Below the pieces are notes generated by a model. That model was not told the origin of the DNA, ran no database searches, and saw only the letters and a list, made by a program, of their open reading frames with translations. Below, one piece after another: positions 25,103-34,419 of a stretch of 64,000 nt of DNA. Every line of letters begins with the position of its first letter. Positions within the stretch are counted from its first letter, which is position 1. The position numbers and the translations under genes were made by a program. This stretch comes from Mesorhizobium sp. B2-3-4 (GTDB lineage Bacteria; Pseudomonadota; Alphaproteobacteria; Rhizobiales; Rhizobiaceae), in the NCBI RefSeq assembly GCF_006442315.1, contig NZ_VFVY01000016.1, positions 62,001 to 126,000 of the forward strand. Direction: 5' to 3'.

Positions 25103-28100
25103 ATGTCAGCATTTTTCATCAACCGGCCGATCTTCGCCTGGGTGATCGCCATCGTGATCATGCTTGGCGGCCTGCTCGCGCTCTCCACGCTGCCGATCTC
25201 GCAATATCCGCAGATCGCGCCGACCACGGTCAACATCAGCGCCACCTATCCCGGCGCCGACGCACAGACGGTCGAGAACTCGGTGACCAAGGTCATCGAG
25301 CAAGGCATGACCGGCATCGACAATCTCGACTACATGACGGCGACGTCAACCTCGACCGGCTCTGCCTCCATCACGCTGACCTTCACCAGCTCGGCCGATC
25401 CCGATACCGCCCAGGTGCAGACGCAGAACAAGCTGCAGCTCGTGCAGTCGCAATTGCCGCAGGTGGTGCAGAGCAACGGCATCACCGTCTCGAAATCCTC
25501 GACCGGCTTCCTGATGGTCATCGGCTTCGTCTCCAGCGACGGCAAGATGAACTCGACGGACCTCGCCGACTATGTCGACGCCACCGTCAACGACACGCTG
25601 AAGCGCGTCGAGGGCGTCGGCTCGACGCAGCTCTTCGGCTCGGGCTATGCCATGCGCATCTGGCTCGACCCGGACAAGCTCGCCAAATACGCGCTGATGC
25701 CGAGCGACGTGGCGAGCGCCATCGAGGCGCAGAACACGCAGGTTTCGGCCGGCCAGCTCGGCGGCCTGCCGGCGCGCAAGGGCCAGCAGCTCAACGCGAC
25801 GGTGACGGCCAAGAGCCGGCTGCAGACGGCCGAACAGTTCCGCAACATCATCCTGAAGAGCCAGACCGACGGCTCGCTGGTGCGCCTCAACGACGTCGCC
25901 ACCGTCGAGCTCGGCGCCGAAAGCTATACGACGCAGGCCAATTACAACGGCAAGCCGGCGGCGGGCGTCGCCGTCAACCTGGCGACCGGCGCCAACGCCA
26001 TCAGCACCGCCGAGGCGGTGCGCTCGACGATCAACAGGCTGAGCTCGACCTTCCCGCAGGGCGTCGAGGTCGTTTACCCCTACGACACTTCGCCCTTCGT
26101 GCGGCTGTCGATCGAGGAGGTGGTCAAGACGCTGGCCGAGGCGATCGTGCTGGTGTTCCTGGTGATGTTCATCTTCCTGCAGAATCTGCGGGCGACCATC
26201 ATCCCGACCATCGCGGTGCCGGTGGTGCTGCTCGGCACGTTCGGCGTGCTGGCGTTGTTCGGCTATTCCGTCAACACGCTGACCATGTTCGCCATGGTGC
26301 TGGCCATCGGCCTGCTGGTCGACGACGCCATCGTCGTGGTCGAGAATGTCGAACGCGTCATGGCGGAGGAGGGGCTGCCGCCAAAAGAAGCGACGCGAAA
26401 ATCGATGAACGAGATCACCGGCGCGCTGATCGGCATTGCCACGGTGCTGTCGGCGGTGTTCGTGCCGATGGCCTTCTTCGGCGGCTCGACCGGCATCATC
26501 TACCGGCAGTTCTCGGTGACCATCGTCTCGGCCATGGTGCTGTCCGTGCTGGTGGCGCTGGTGCTGACGCCCGCGCTGTGCGCCACCATCCTGCGGCCAC
26601 CGAAGGACCATGCGACACAGACCGGTCCGTTCGGCTGGTTCAACCGGATGTTCGACCGCGGCACGACGGCCTATCGCGACGGCTCGCACGGCATCATCAA
26701 CCGGGGCAAGCGCTTCCTGGTCGTGTTCCTGGCCATCGTCGTGGCCATGGGCTGGATGTTTGCCCGCCTGCCGAGCTCGTTTCTGCCGGAAGAGGACCAG
26801 GGCATCCTGATCACCAGCGTGCAGCTGCCGGTCGGCGCCACGCAGGACCGCACCGAGCGGGTGCTGGCGCAGGTGACGGATCACTATCTCAAGGAAGAGA
26901 AGGACGCGGTCGAAGGCGTCTTCACCGCCTCGGGCTTCGGCTTCGGCGGCGCCGGGCAGAATGTCGGCATCGGCTTCGTGCGGCTGAAGGACTTCAGCCA
27001 GCGTAAATCGGCGGCTTCCGCGGCGCAGGCGATCGCCGGTCGCGCCATGGGCGCGTTCCGAGGGATCAGGGACGCGCAGGTGTTCGCGCTGGCGCCGCCC
27101 GCGATCCAGGGTTTCGGTAACACCAACGGCTTCGATTTCTACCTGCAGGACGTCAATGGCGCCGGCCATGACGCGCTGATCCAGACGCGCAACCAGCTTC
27201 TGGGCCTCGCGGCACAGAGCAAGGTGCTGGCCAACACGCGCCCCAACGGCCAGGAGGACCAGCCGCAATTCTCGGTCGACATCGATCAGGAGAAGGCGAG
27301 CGCGCTGGGCGTCAGCCTTGCCGACATCAACAACACATTGTCGAGCGCCTGGGGCAGCGACTACGTCAACGATTTCATCGATCGCGGACGGGTGAAGCCG
27401 GTCTACATGCAGTCGGACGCGAATTTCCGCATGCAGCCGGAGGATCTCGACAAATGGCAGGTGCGCAATTCCAGCGGCGCCATGGTGCCGTTCTCGGCCT
27501 TCGCCTCCAGCCACTGGACATTCGGCTCGCCCCGGCTCGAACGCTACAATGGTTCGGCGGCGGTCGAGATCCAGGGCGCTGCCGCTGCGGGCGTCAGCTC
27601 GGGCGCGGCGATGGACGAGATCGACAAGCTCGTCGCGCAGCTGCCGCCGGGCTACTCCCATGAATGGACAGGGCTTTCGCACCAGGAGCGGCTTTCGGGC
27701 AACCAGGCGCTGTCGCTCTATGCGATTTCGGCGCTGGTCGTGTTCCTGTGCCTGGCGGCACTTTATGAAAGCTGGTCGATCCCGTTCGCGGTCATGCTGT
27801 CGGTGCCGATCGGCATCTTCGGCGCACTGGCGGCGGCAACGCTGTTCGGGCAGACCAACGACGTCTATTTCAAGGTCGGGCTTTTGACCACGATCGGCCT
27901 TGCCGCCAAGAACGCCATCCTGATCGTCGAGTTCGCCATCGAGCGGCAGGCGGCCGGAATGGGACTGGTCGAAGCGACGCTGGAAGCGGCGCGACAACGA
28001 TTGCGGCCGATCCTGATGACGTCGCTGGCCTTCATCCTCGGCGTGACGCCGCTGGCGATCGCCAGTGGCGCGGGTTCGGGCGCGCAGAACTCGGTCGGCA

Positions 28101-28249
28101 TCGGCGTGATGGGCGGCATGATCGCGGCGACCGTGATCGGCGTGTTCCTGGTGCCGCTGTTGTTCGTCGCGGTACGACGCATCTTCAAGGGCAGGGTGGC
28201 TAAACAGGATACGGGCGAGACGCCGGCAACGGCCAACCAGCAGCAATAA
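25103..28249 (+). CDS. RND multidrug efflux permease (AcrB/MexB-like, system 2)
   Basis: The 1048-residue HAE1-type pump begins MSAFFINRPIFAWVIAIVIM, almost the standard AcrB N-terminus. Other AcrB markers are YPQIAPTTVNISATYPGADA, the TM4 aspartates in GLLVDDAIVVVEN near residue 403 and the TM10 lysine in GLAAKNAILIVEF near 934. Length equals the family norm. It should export amphiphilic drugs or toxicants together with the lipoprotein adaptor upstream and the NodT-type channel 12 bases downstream. Confidence 0.96.
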   Translation: MSAFFINRPIFAWVIAIVIMLGGLLALSTLPISQYPQIAPTTVNISATYPGADAQTVENSVTKVIEQGMTGIDNLDYMTATSTSTGSASITLTFTSSADPDTAQVQTQNKLQLVQSQLPQVVQSNGITVSKSSTGFLMVIGFVSSDGKMNSTDLADYVDATVNDTLKRVEGVGSTQLFGSGYAMRIWLDPDKLAKYALMPSDVASAIEAQNTQVSAGQLGGLPARKGQQLNATVTAKSRLQTAEQFRNIILKSQTDGSLVRLNDVATVELGAESYTTQANYNGKPAAGVAVNLATGANAISTAEAVRSTINRLSSTFPQGVEVVYPYDTSPFVRLSIEEVVKTLAEAIVLVFLVMFIFLQNLRATIIPTIAVPVVLLGTFGVLALFGYSVNTLTMFAMVLAIGLLVDDAIVVVENVERVMAEEGLPPKEATRKSMNEITGALIGIATVLSAVFVPMAFFGGSTGIIYRQFSVTIVSAMVLSVLVALVLTPALCATILRPPKDHATQTGPFGWFNRMFDRGTTAYRDGSHGIINRGKRFLVVFLAIVVAMGWMFARLPSSFLPEEDQGILITSVQLPVGATQDRTERVLAQVTDHYLKEEKDAVEGVFTASGFGFGGAGQNVGIGFVRLKDFSQRKSAASAAQAIAGRAMGAFRGIRDAQVFALAPPAIQGFGNTNGFDFYLQDVNGAGHDALIQTRNQLLGLAAQSKVLANTRPNGQEDQPQFSVDIDQEKASALGVSLADINNTLSSAWGSDYVNDFIDRGRVKPVYMQSDANFRMQPEDLDKWQVRNSSGAMVPFSAFASSHWTFGSPRLERYNGSAAVEIQGAAAAGVSSGAAMDEIDKLVAQLPPGYSHEWTGLSHQERLSGNQALSLYAISALVVFLCLAALYESWSIPFAVMLSVPIGIFGALAAATLFGQTNDVYFKVGLLTTIGLAAKNAILIVEFAIERQAAGMGLVEATLEAARQRLRPILMTSLAFILGVTPLAIASGAGSGAQNSVGIGVMGGMIAATVIGVFLVPLLFVAVRRIFKGRVAKQDTGETPATANQQQ

Positions 28250-28260
28250 GGGTTCTTCAC

Positions 28261-29760
28261 ATGACAGGTTTTGAACGTGGCTCGGTGGCCGCGAGGCGGC
28301 TCCTTGCGCCTATTCTCAGCGCGACCTTGCTCGCGGGATGCGTCGTCGGTCCGGACTACCGCACGCCCCTCCTGCCGATGCCGGCAAACTGGAGCGGCCA
28401 GAAGCCGGCGAAAACCGCCCAGCCGGCGCAACTGTCGCAATGGTGGCAGCGCCTGCGCGACCCCACGCTCAACACGCTTGTCGAGGAAGCGGTTGCCGGC
28501 AATCTCGATGTCGCCACCGCCAGGGCCAAGATTCGCGAGGCGCGCGCCAGCTACCGGCAGTCGGCCGGCACGCTGTTCCCGTCGGCCGACGGCTCGGCAT
28601 CGGCGACGCGCAACAAGACGGCCGCCGCCACGACGGGCGGCACCGCCAGCGACGTGTACAGTCAGTTCCAGTCCGGCTTGGACGCCAGTTGGGAACTCGA
28701 CCTGTTCGGCGCCAACCGCAGGGACGTCGAGGCCGCGCGCTACGGTGTCGACGCCTCGCAGGAGGAGTTGCGCTCGACGCTGCTGACGCTGGTCGGCGAT
28801 GTCGCATCCACCTATGCCCAGGCGCGCGGCTATCAGGCCCGTATCGCGCTGGCCAGGCGTTCGGCGGTGTCGCAGAGACAGACCGCCGAACTCACCCGCA
28901 CCATGGCGCAGGCGGGCTCGGCGACGGCGGCCGATGTCGCCAAGGCGATGGGGCAGGCGGCCAGCACCGAGGCGGCGGTGCCGACACTGGAGGCAAGCTA
29001 TGCCGAGGCGGTGCATCGCCTGTCGGTGCTCACCGGAAAGCCGCCGGCGGCGCTCAGCGAGCGGCTGAAGCGGAGCGCCCCTATCCCCGCGCCAAAGCTG
29101 CCGATCCCGACTGGAATTCCAGCCGACATCCTGCTTTCTCGCCCCGACGTGCGCATGGCCGAGCGGCAATACGCGCAATACACCGCCAAGGTCGGCCAGG
29201 CCGAGGCCGCGCGCTATCCCTCGGTCAGCCTGACCGGCAACATCAGCACGACGGCCTATCAGCTTGGCGATCTCGGCAAGAACTCCTCGATCGGCTGGTC
29301 GTTCGGACCGACGCTCAGCGTGCCTTTGTTCAACGCCGGGCAATTGAAGGCGGCCGTCGAGGTCGCCCAGGCGCAGCGCGACCAGTATTTCATCACCTAC
29401 CGGGCCTCGGTTCTGAGTGCGCTCGAGGATGTCGAGAACGCGCTGGTTTCGCTGGCGCAGGAGCGTATCCGCATCAGCAAGCTTGCCTCGTCGGCGAAGT
29501 CCTATGGCGATGCGGCGCGGCTGGAGGGCACGCTCTACAAGGCCGGCGAGACCAGCCTTCTCGACGTGCTCGACGCCCAGCGCTCGCTCTACACGGCCGA
29601 GGATTCGCTGCTGCAGAGCCGCGTCCTGCTGGCGACCAACTACATCGCCCTTAACAAGACGCTGGGCGGCGGCTGGGACGGCGCGGTCGACAGCGCCAGG
29701 CCCGAGATCGTCGACGTCAAGATGGGACCGCGGCTGGCGGCGAAGGCGACCACGCAGTGA
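28261..29760 (+). CDS. Outer-membrane efflux lipoprotein, NodT/OprM family
   Basis: The 499-residue protein has lipobox LLAGC (C27) followed by VVGPDYRTP, the typical start of NodT/OprM channels. Two outer-membrane-efflux repeats follow, with conserved segments such as DASWELDLFGANRRDVEAA (about 140-158), LLSRPDVRMAERQ and LLDVLDAQRSLY. It is the only channel in the cluster and probably serves both RND systems. It ends the rightward efflux operon. Confidence 0.94.
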   Translation: MTGFERGSVAARRLLAPILSATLLAGCVVGPDYRTPLLPMPANWSGQKPAKTAQPAQLSQWWQRLRDPTLNTLVEEAVAGNLDVATARAKIREARASYRQSAGTLFPSADGSASATRNKTAAATTGGTASDVYSQFQSGLDASWELDLFGANRRDVEAARYGVDASQEELRSTLLTLVGDVASTYAQARGYQARIALARRSAVSQRQTAELTRTMAQAGSATAADVAKAMGQAASTEAAVPTLEASYAEAVHRLSVLTGKPPAALSERLKRSAPIPAPKLPIPTGIPADILLSRPDVRMAERQYAQYTAKVGQAEAARYPSVSLTGNISTTAYQLGDLGKNSSIGWSFGPTLSVPLFNAGQLKAAVEVAQAQRDQYFITYRASVLSALEDVENALVSLAQERIRISKLASSAKSYGDAARLEGTLYKAGETSLLDVLDAQRSLYTAEDSLLQSRVLLATNYIALNKTLGGGWDGAVDSARPEIVDVKMGPRLAAKATTQ

Positions 29761-29818
29761 GCAAAATGTGTAATCGGGATGATCGCCCGCCCGACTATAG
29801 TGTGATGGAGGCCATGAG

Positions 29819-30505
29819 ATGTCCGCCATATACGATCTCGCGTCCGGCATGATCCGGCGCGTCTACGAAAAGCGCCTAGACGCGCCAGCGATCCTGGATT
29901 GCGCCGCCGACTTTCCGAACGCGGCGAAGTTCACCGCCGCCTGGCAAGGCATTCGCGACGAGGCGCTTGCCGTGCGGCCGGGCAAGGCGCCGCGCTTCCA
30001 TGACATCATGGCGGAACAGGCCGGGATTTCGGCCAATGACGGCCTGGACTGGCGCATGTTCGTGCTCAAGGCCTATGATATCGGCGTCCCTGAAAATCTG
30101 GCGCGGATGCCGGTTCTGAGCCGGTTGCTCGCCGCGTGCCCCGAAGTCAAATCGGCGGCCATCTCCTTCCTGGCGCCGCGCAAGCATATTCCGAGCCACC
30201 GCGGGCCGTTTCGCGGCATCATGCGCTTTCATCTCGGCCTGGTCATGCCGCGGCAGGCCGACGGCCGTCCGGCGACCATCATGACGATCAACCATCAGGA
30301 GAAGCGGATCACGGACGGCGAAGGCATGCTGTGGGACGACACATTCCCGCACGAGGTGGTGAACAACGCCGACGAGGCCCGTATCGCGCTGTTGCTCGAT
30401 GTCTGGCGCCCGGGAATGCCGCTGGACATGGAGATCCTGTCCCGGCTCATCGTGCGTGGCGTTCAGGCGGGGATGCGCCACAGGGGCGTGTCGTTCTCCG
30501 GCTGA
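29819..30505 (+). CDS. Aspartyl/asparaginyl beta-hydroxylase domain protein
   Basis: This 228-residue protein has the Fe(II)/2-oxoglutarate dioxygenase pattern of the Asp/Asn hydroxylase family. H127 is in IPSHRGPFRG, LWDDTFPHEVVNN follows with H178, and a downstream arginine (R188) probably binds 2-oxoglutarate. Bacterial relatives include lipid A hydroxylase LpxO and free amino-acid hydroxylases. There is no membrane segment, so LpxO-type lipid A modification is not assured. The gene lies about 60 bases after the efflux channel gene and could be partly co-transcribed. Confidence 0.85.
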   Translation: MSAIYDLASGMIRRVYEKRLDAPAILDCAADFPNAAKFTAAWQGIRDEALAVRPGKAPRFHDIMAEQAGISANDGLDWRMFVLKAYDIGVPENLARMPVLSRLLAACPEVKSAAISFLAPRKHIPSHRGPFRGIMRFHLGLVMPRQADGRPATIMTINHQEKRITDGEGMLWDDTFPHEVVNNADEARIALLLDVWRPGMPLDMEILSRLIVRGVQAGMRHRGVSFSG

Positions 30506-30595
30506 GCCTGGCTGCGCATTCTTCCTGAAATTGCTTCCCGTCACGCGGCGAGGATCAGGCAGCGTGGCGCTCCTGTTTCGGGCGCAACCGCATCC

Positions 30596-30633
30596 TTGAC
30601 AGCCCTAATTAATTTCTTAACATTAGAAAATAA
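30596..30633 (+). promoter_or_regulatory. Promoter and ROK-type operator upstream of the ROK gene
   Basis: TTGACA at 30596-30601 is followed after 16 bases by TAACAT at 30618-30623. Over this -10 lies an A/T-rich inverted repeat: TTAATTTCT (30609-30617), 7 bases, AGAAAATAA (30625-30633), with 8 of 9 pairs matching. It is close in style to Mlc/NagC/XylR operators of ROK repressors, suggesting autoregulation. Confidence 0.65.
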
Positions 30634-30646
30634 TAGGGAGGAAAAG

Positions 30647-31777
30647 ATGGGCGTCCACCACGGAGCGATCCTGCGCATCCTGCGCGACGACGGTCCGCAG
30701 TCGCGTGCCGAACTGGCGCGGCGCACCGCGCTGTCGCCCACCGCGCTAACCCATCTGACGGCGCATCTTCTGCGGGAAGGGACTGTCGTCGAGCTCAACC
30801 AGGCCGCCGCCGGCGACGCCCCCGTCGGCCGGCCGGCGATCGGGGTCGCGCTGGTGCCTGACGCGCTTTCGGTGGTTGGCGTGCACATCGGCGCCGGGAC
30901 CATCCACGCCACGATCACCGACCTCAAGGCGTCCTCGAAGGCGATGGCCTCGCACTATTTCGACACCGCCACCAGCGAACCGGCCGCGGTGATCGGCAAG
31001 GTGGTGCGCACTGTCGAGCAACTGATCAAGAAGACCGGCGTCGAGCGGTCCCGGCTGGTCGGGCTGGGGCTCGGCGTGCCCGGTCCGGTGGACACCAAGC
31101 GGCGGCGCAATCTGCAGTCGGTCAATTACGACTGGAAGGACGTACCCTTCGCCGACGAGCTCGAAACGGCGCTGCGCATGCCGGCCGTCGTCGAGCACAA
31201 TGTCAGCGCCATGGCGCTGGCGGAATCGCGCTACGGCATCGGCCGCGACGCCACGGCGCTGCTCTACATCTATCTGCGCACCGGCCTCGGCGCCGGGCTG
31301 GTGATCAACGGCATGCCGTTTCGCCCCGGCGGCTACGGCGCGGTCGAACTCGGCCATGTCCAGGTGGTCGAGAATGGCGAGCGCTGCGCCTGCGGCAACA
31401 GAGGTTGCCTGGAGACGTTCCTGTCCGAACGCGCGCTTGCCCGCGACGCGCATATCGAGGCGCCGCACCCCAAGCGGCTGCTGGCCGAGCTGGAGAAATA
31501 TCCCGAAGCCTGGAACGCGGCGCTCAAGCACCTGACGACGGCGATTTCAACCGCGACCAACCTGCTCAATCCCGACCTGATCGTCTTTGGCGGCTATCTC
31601 GCCGAAGCGCCGGAACGCTTCATCGACCATATCCGCGAAGAGGTTCCGCCGCGCGTGCTGCCGCCGATGCGCGACGTGCTGCGCATCGAGCGGTCGAGCC
31701 TCGGCCCGGGCGCGGGCGCCATCGGCGCGGCGGCCGCGGCGCTCGACCATTTCTTCTATTCGGGGGTGTCGCGATGA
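30647..31777 (+). CDS. ROK-family transcriptional regulator
   Basis: The 376-residue protein starts after GGGAGGAAAAG. The N-terminal winged helix (about 5-50) includes SRAELARRTALSPTALTHL. The ROK domain follows with GVPGPVD and the zinc motif CACGNRGCLETF (CxCGxxGCxE), plus the substrate-contact histidine in ELGH. The normal DxGxT-type phosphate loop is replaced by GVHIGAGTIHA, as in repressors without kinase activity. Its stop overlaps the start of the ABC permease gene, so it is the first gene of an importer-sulfatase operon. ROK repressors usually respond to sugars or their phosphates. Confidence 0.92.
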   Translation: MGVHHGAILRILRDDGPQSRAELARRTALSPTALTHLTAHLLREGTVVELNQAAAGDAPVGRPAIGVALVPDALSVVGVHIGAGTIHATITDLKASSKAMASHYFDTATSEPAAVIGKVVRTVEQLIKKTGVERSRLVGLGLGVPGPVDTKRRRNLQSVNYDWKDVPFADELETALRMPAVVEHNVSAMALAESRYGIGRDATALLYIYLRTGLGAGLVINGMPFRPGGYGAVELGHVQVVENGERCACGNRGCLETFLSERALARDAHIEAPHPKRLLAELEKYPEAWNAALKHLTTAISTATNLLNPDLIVFGGYLAEAPERFIDHIREEVPPRVLPPMRDVLRIERSSLGPGAGAIGAAAAALDHFFYSGVSR

Positions 31778-32577
31778 GCGGACCGGCCAAGACGACGCGC
31801 GCCGGCGGTGGACCGCCGGAAGGGCAGGGCACCGACTATTCCGGCCTCGCTCTCAATCTCGTCGGGCTCGTCGCCGGCATCGCCATCTGGTGGGCGCTGA
31901 CGGCGGGCGGCGCGGTCGGCCTGCCGCCGCCGCCGCAGGTGGCGGTTCGGTTCGCCGATGTCATCGCCAGCGGGCAGCTTTTCACCGACATCGCCTCCAG
32001 TCTGGCGCGGGTGCTGACCGGCTTCCTGCTCGGCGTCATCCTGGCGATCCCGGTCGGCTTCGTCATGGGCTGGTACAAGGTCGCGCGTTCGCTCATCGAA
32101 CCCTATCTGCAGTTCTTCCGCATGATCCCGCCGCTCGCCATCATACCGCTGGCGATCGTCACCATGGGCATCAACGAGACGCCGAAGATCTTCGTCATCT
32201 TCCTGGCGTCGTTCCTGGCCAGCGTGGTCGCCACCTATCAGGGCGTCATCAGCGTCGACAAGACGATGATCAACGCCGCGCGGGTGCTCGGCGCCAGGGA
32301 CCTCACGATTTTCCTGCGCGTCATCATTCCCGCCTCGACGCCGTTCATCCTGGTCGGCGTGCGCATCGGCCTGGGATCGGCCTGGGCGACATTGGTTGCG
32401 GCCGAGCTGATCGCCGCGCAGTCCGGCCTCGGCTTCCGCATGCAGCAGGCGCAGCTCTATTACGATCTGCCGACCATCTTCGTCAGCCTGATCACCATCG
32501 GCATCCTCGGCCTCGCCATGGACCGCATCCTGCTGGTGATCGAACGCCGGCTCACCGTCTGGCAGGAGCGCGTGTGA
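31774..32577 (+). CDS. ABC transporter permease, Ssu/Tau/nitrate type
   Basis: This 267-residue inner-membrane protein has six or so helices and the ABC permease EAA-type loop (GARDLTIFLRVIIPASTPFILVG, about 170-192). The segment AAELIAAQSGLGF is typical of the SsuC/TauC/nitrate permeases. The start ATG overlaps the ROK stop, and the stop overlaps the ATPase start (TGATG), so translation is tightly coupled. Confidence 0.93.
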   Translation: MSGPAKTTRAGGGPPEGQGTDYSGLALNLVGLVAGIAIWWALTAGGAVGLPPPPQVAVRFADVIASGQLFTDIASSLARVLTGFLLGVILAIPVGFVMGWYKVARSLIEPYLQFFRMIPPLAIIPLAIVTMGINETPKIFVIFLASFLASVVATYQGVISVDKTMINAARVLGARDLTIFLRVIIPASTPFILVGVRIGLGSAWATLVAAELIAAQSGLGFRMQQAQLYYDLPTIFVSLITIGILGLAMDRILLVIERRLTVWQERV

Positions 32578-33347
32578 TGGCTTCCAAACCCACCCCCAAG
32601 ATCGTGTTCGATCATGTCACCCGCCGCTTCGATCTGAGCGACAACAGCTTCATCGCGCTCGACAGGCTGTCGCTCGACATCGCCGACGGCGAGTTCGTCA
32701 CCGTCGTCGGCCCCTCCGGCTGCGGCAAGTCGACGGCGCTCAACATCGCCGCCGGCCTGTTGAAGCCGAGCGAGGGCACCGTGCTGGTCGACGGCAAGGC
32801 CGTCGAAGGGCCGGGGCCGGAGCGCGGCATGATCTTCCAGCAATACGCGTTGTTTCCGTGGCTCACCGTGCGCCAGAACGTCGAGTTCGGGCTGCGCATC
32901 AAGGGCGAGGAGGCCGCGCGCCGCAGGCAGATCGCCGAGCGCTTCATCGAGCTCGTCGGCCTGAGCGACTTCGCCGACGCGCTGCCCAAGACGCTGTCGG
33001 GCGGCATGAAGCAGCGTTGCGCCATCGCGCGCGCCTATGCGGTCGATCCTTCGATCCTGCTGATGGACGAGCCGTTCGGCGCGCTCGACGCGCTGACCCG
33101 CGTGCAGTTGCAGGACCAGTTGCTCGACACATGGAGCCGCGAGCGGCGCACGGTGATGTTCATCACCCACGATGTCGACGAGGCCGTCTATCTCGCCAAC
33201 CGCGTCATCGTCATGGCGGCGCGGCCGGGCCGGCTGAAGGAGATCATCGACGTCCCGCTGCCTTATCCCAGGACCGAGGAAATCCGGCTTTCGGCCGACT
33301 TCATGACCATCCGCAACCGCGTCTGGCAAGCGGTGTACCACCAGTGA
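32577..33347 (+). CDS. ABC transporter ATP-binding protein, Ssu/Tau/nitrate type
   Basis: The 256-residue ATPase starts at the ATG sharing bases with the permease stop. It has Walker A GPSGCGKST at 45-53, Q-loop FQQYALFPW, signature LSGGMKQR, Walker B ILLMDEPFGALD and the switch histidine in FITHDVDEA. This is the SsuB/TauB class. It powers import with the permease upstream and the Tat-exported binding protein 15 bases downstream. Confidence 0.95.
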   Translation: MASKPTPKIVFDHVTRRFDLSDNSFIALDRLSLDIADGEFVTVVGPSGCGKSTALNIAAGLLKPSEGTVLVDGKAVEGPGPERGMIFQQYALFPWLTVRQNVEFGLRIKGEEAARRRQIAERFIELVGLSDFADALPKTLSGGMKQRCAIARAYAVDPSILLMDEPFGALDALTRVQLQDQLLDTWSRERRTVMFITHDVDEAVYLANRVIVMAARPGRLKEIIDVPLPYPRTEEIRLSADFMTIRNRVWQAVYHQ

Positions 33348-33362
33348 CAGGAGGAGAGTAAC

Positions 33363-34337
33363 ATGACACTGACAAGACGGAATTTCATGGCATCGTCGGC
33401 GGCCCTTGCCGCGTTCGCCGCGGGCGGTATCCACGCCAGGGCGGCGGGAACGGCGGCGCGCATCGGCTACAACGGCGATTTCTGGGGCGCCAGCATCGCC
33501 GGCATTGCCGCCGACCAGGGTTTCTACACCAAGCACGGCGTCGACGCCGACATCAAGGTCTTCACCAACGGACCGATCCAGGTCCAGGCGCTCGGCGCCA
33601 ACAGCCTCGAATTCGGCTATCTCGGGCCGGGCGCGCTGTGGCTGCCGGCGACCGGCAAGGCCAAGATCATCGCCGTCAACGATGTCGGCTTCTCCGACCG
33701 GGTGATCGCGCAGGCCGGCATCAAGTCGATCGCCGATCTCAAGGGCAAGAAAGTCGCGATCCCCGCCGGCACGTCGGGCGACATGCTGCTGCGGCTGGCG
33801 CTGCGCAAGGCGGGCATGGCGATGACCGACCTCGACATCGTGCAGATGGACCCGAGCACGATCGTTGCGGCCTTCGCCTCCAAGCAGGTCGACGCCGCCG
33901 GCATCTGGTACCCGTTCGTCGGCATCATCCAGAAGAGCGTTCCCGACCTGGTGGAACTGGCCAAGAACGATGATTTCTACCCGCAGACGACGTTTCCAAG
34001 CGTCTTCATCGCCCGCAACGATCTGGTCGAGGGCAATCCCGATCTCGTCAGGAATGTCGTGCGCGCCATCAAGGACGCGCAGGATTTCCGCGCCGCCAAC
34101 CAGGACAAGGCGATCGAGATCACCTCGAAGCTGCTCGGCATTCCCGCCGACCAGTTGAAGACGGAGGCCGGCTACGGCCGTTTCATGACCTCGGCCGAGC
34201 TCATCAAGCTGACCAAGGACGGCAGCGTCAACGGCTGGTTTGCGACCATGAACGACCTGTTCAAGACCTTCGGCAAGCTCGACACCTCGCTCGACCCAAA
34301 GGACTACTATCTCGGCGAGCAATACATATCGGCCTGA
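33363..34337 (+). CDS. ABC transporter substrate-binding protein, SsuA/NMT1-like, Tat signal
   Basis: The 324-residue protein opens MTLTRRNFMASSAALAAFAA, a twin-arginine signal, and starts after GGAGAG. The body matches the SsuA/TauA/NMT1 group: IGYNGDFWGASIAGIAADQGFYTKHG, GLPA-like GYLGPGALWLPATGKA, and DLKGKKVAIPAGTSGDMLL. The likely ligand is a small anion such as a sulfonate or sulfate ester. The sulfatase gene beyond a hairpin supports a sulfate ester. The hairpin at 34358 may lower downstream expression relative to this binding protein. Confidence 0.9.
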   Translation: MTLTRRNFMASSAALAAFAAGGIHARAAGTAARIGYNGDFWGASIAGIAADQGFYTKHGVDADIKVFTNGPIQVQALGANSLEFGYLGPGALWLPATGKAKIIAVNDVGFSDRVIAQAGIKSIADLKGKKVAIPAGTSGDMLLRLALRKAGMAMTDLDIVQMDPSTIVAAFASKQVDAAGIWYPFVGIIQKSVPDLVELAKNDDFYPQTTFPSVFIARNDLVEGNPDLVRNVVRAIKDAQDFRAANQDKAIEITSKLLGIPADQLKTEAGYGRFMTSAELIKLTKDGSVNGWFATMNDLFKTFGKLDTSLDPKDYYLGEQYISA

Positions 34338-34357
34338 CGCCGATCGTTGAAAACCAG

Positions 34358-34383
34358 AGGCCCCGGAAATCGAGCCGGGGCCT
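34358..34383 (+). terminator. Stem-loop between binding protein and sulfatase genes
   Basis: AGGCCCCGG and CCGGGGCCT form a perfect 9-bp stem with an 8-base loop, followed by the weak T-rich GATTTCT. It probably acts as a partial terminator or mRNA stabiliser, giving more binding protein than sulfatase. Confidence 0.6.
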
Positions 34384-34419
34384 GATTTCTGAAATCATAC
34401 CACCAGCGGCGAAAAATCC

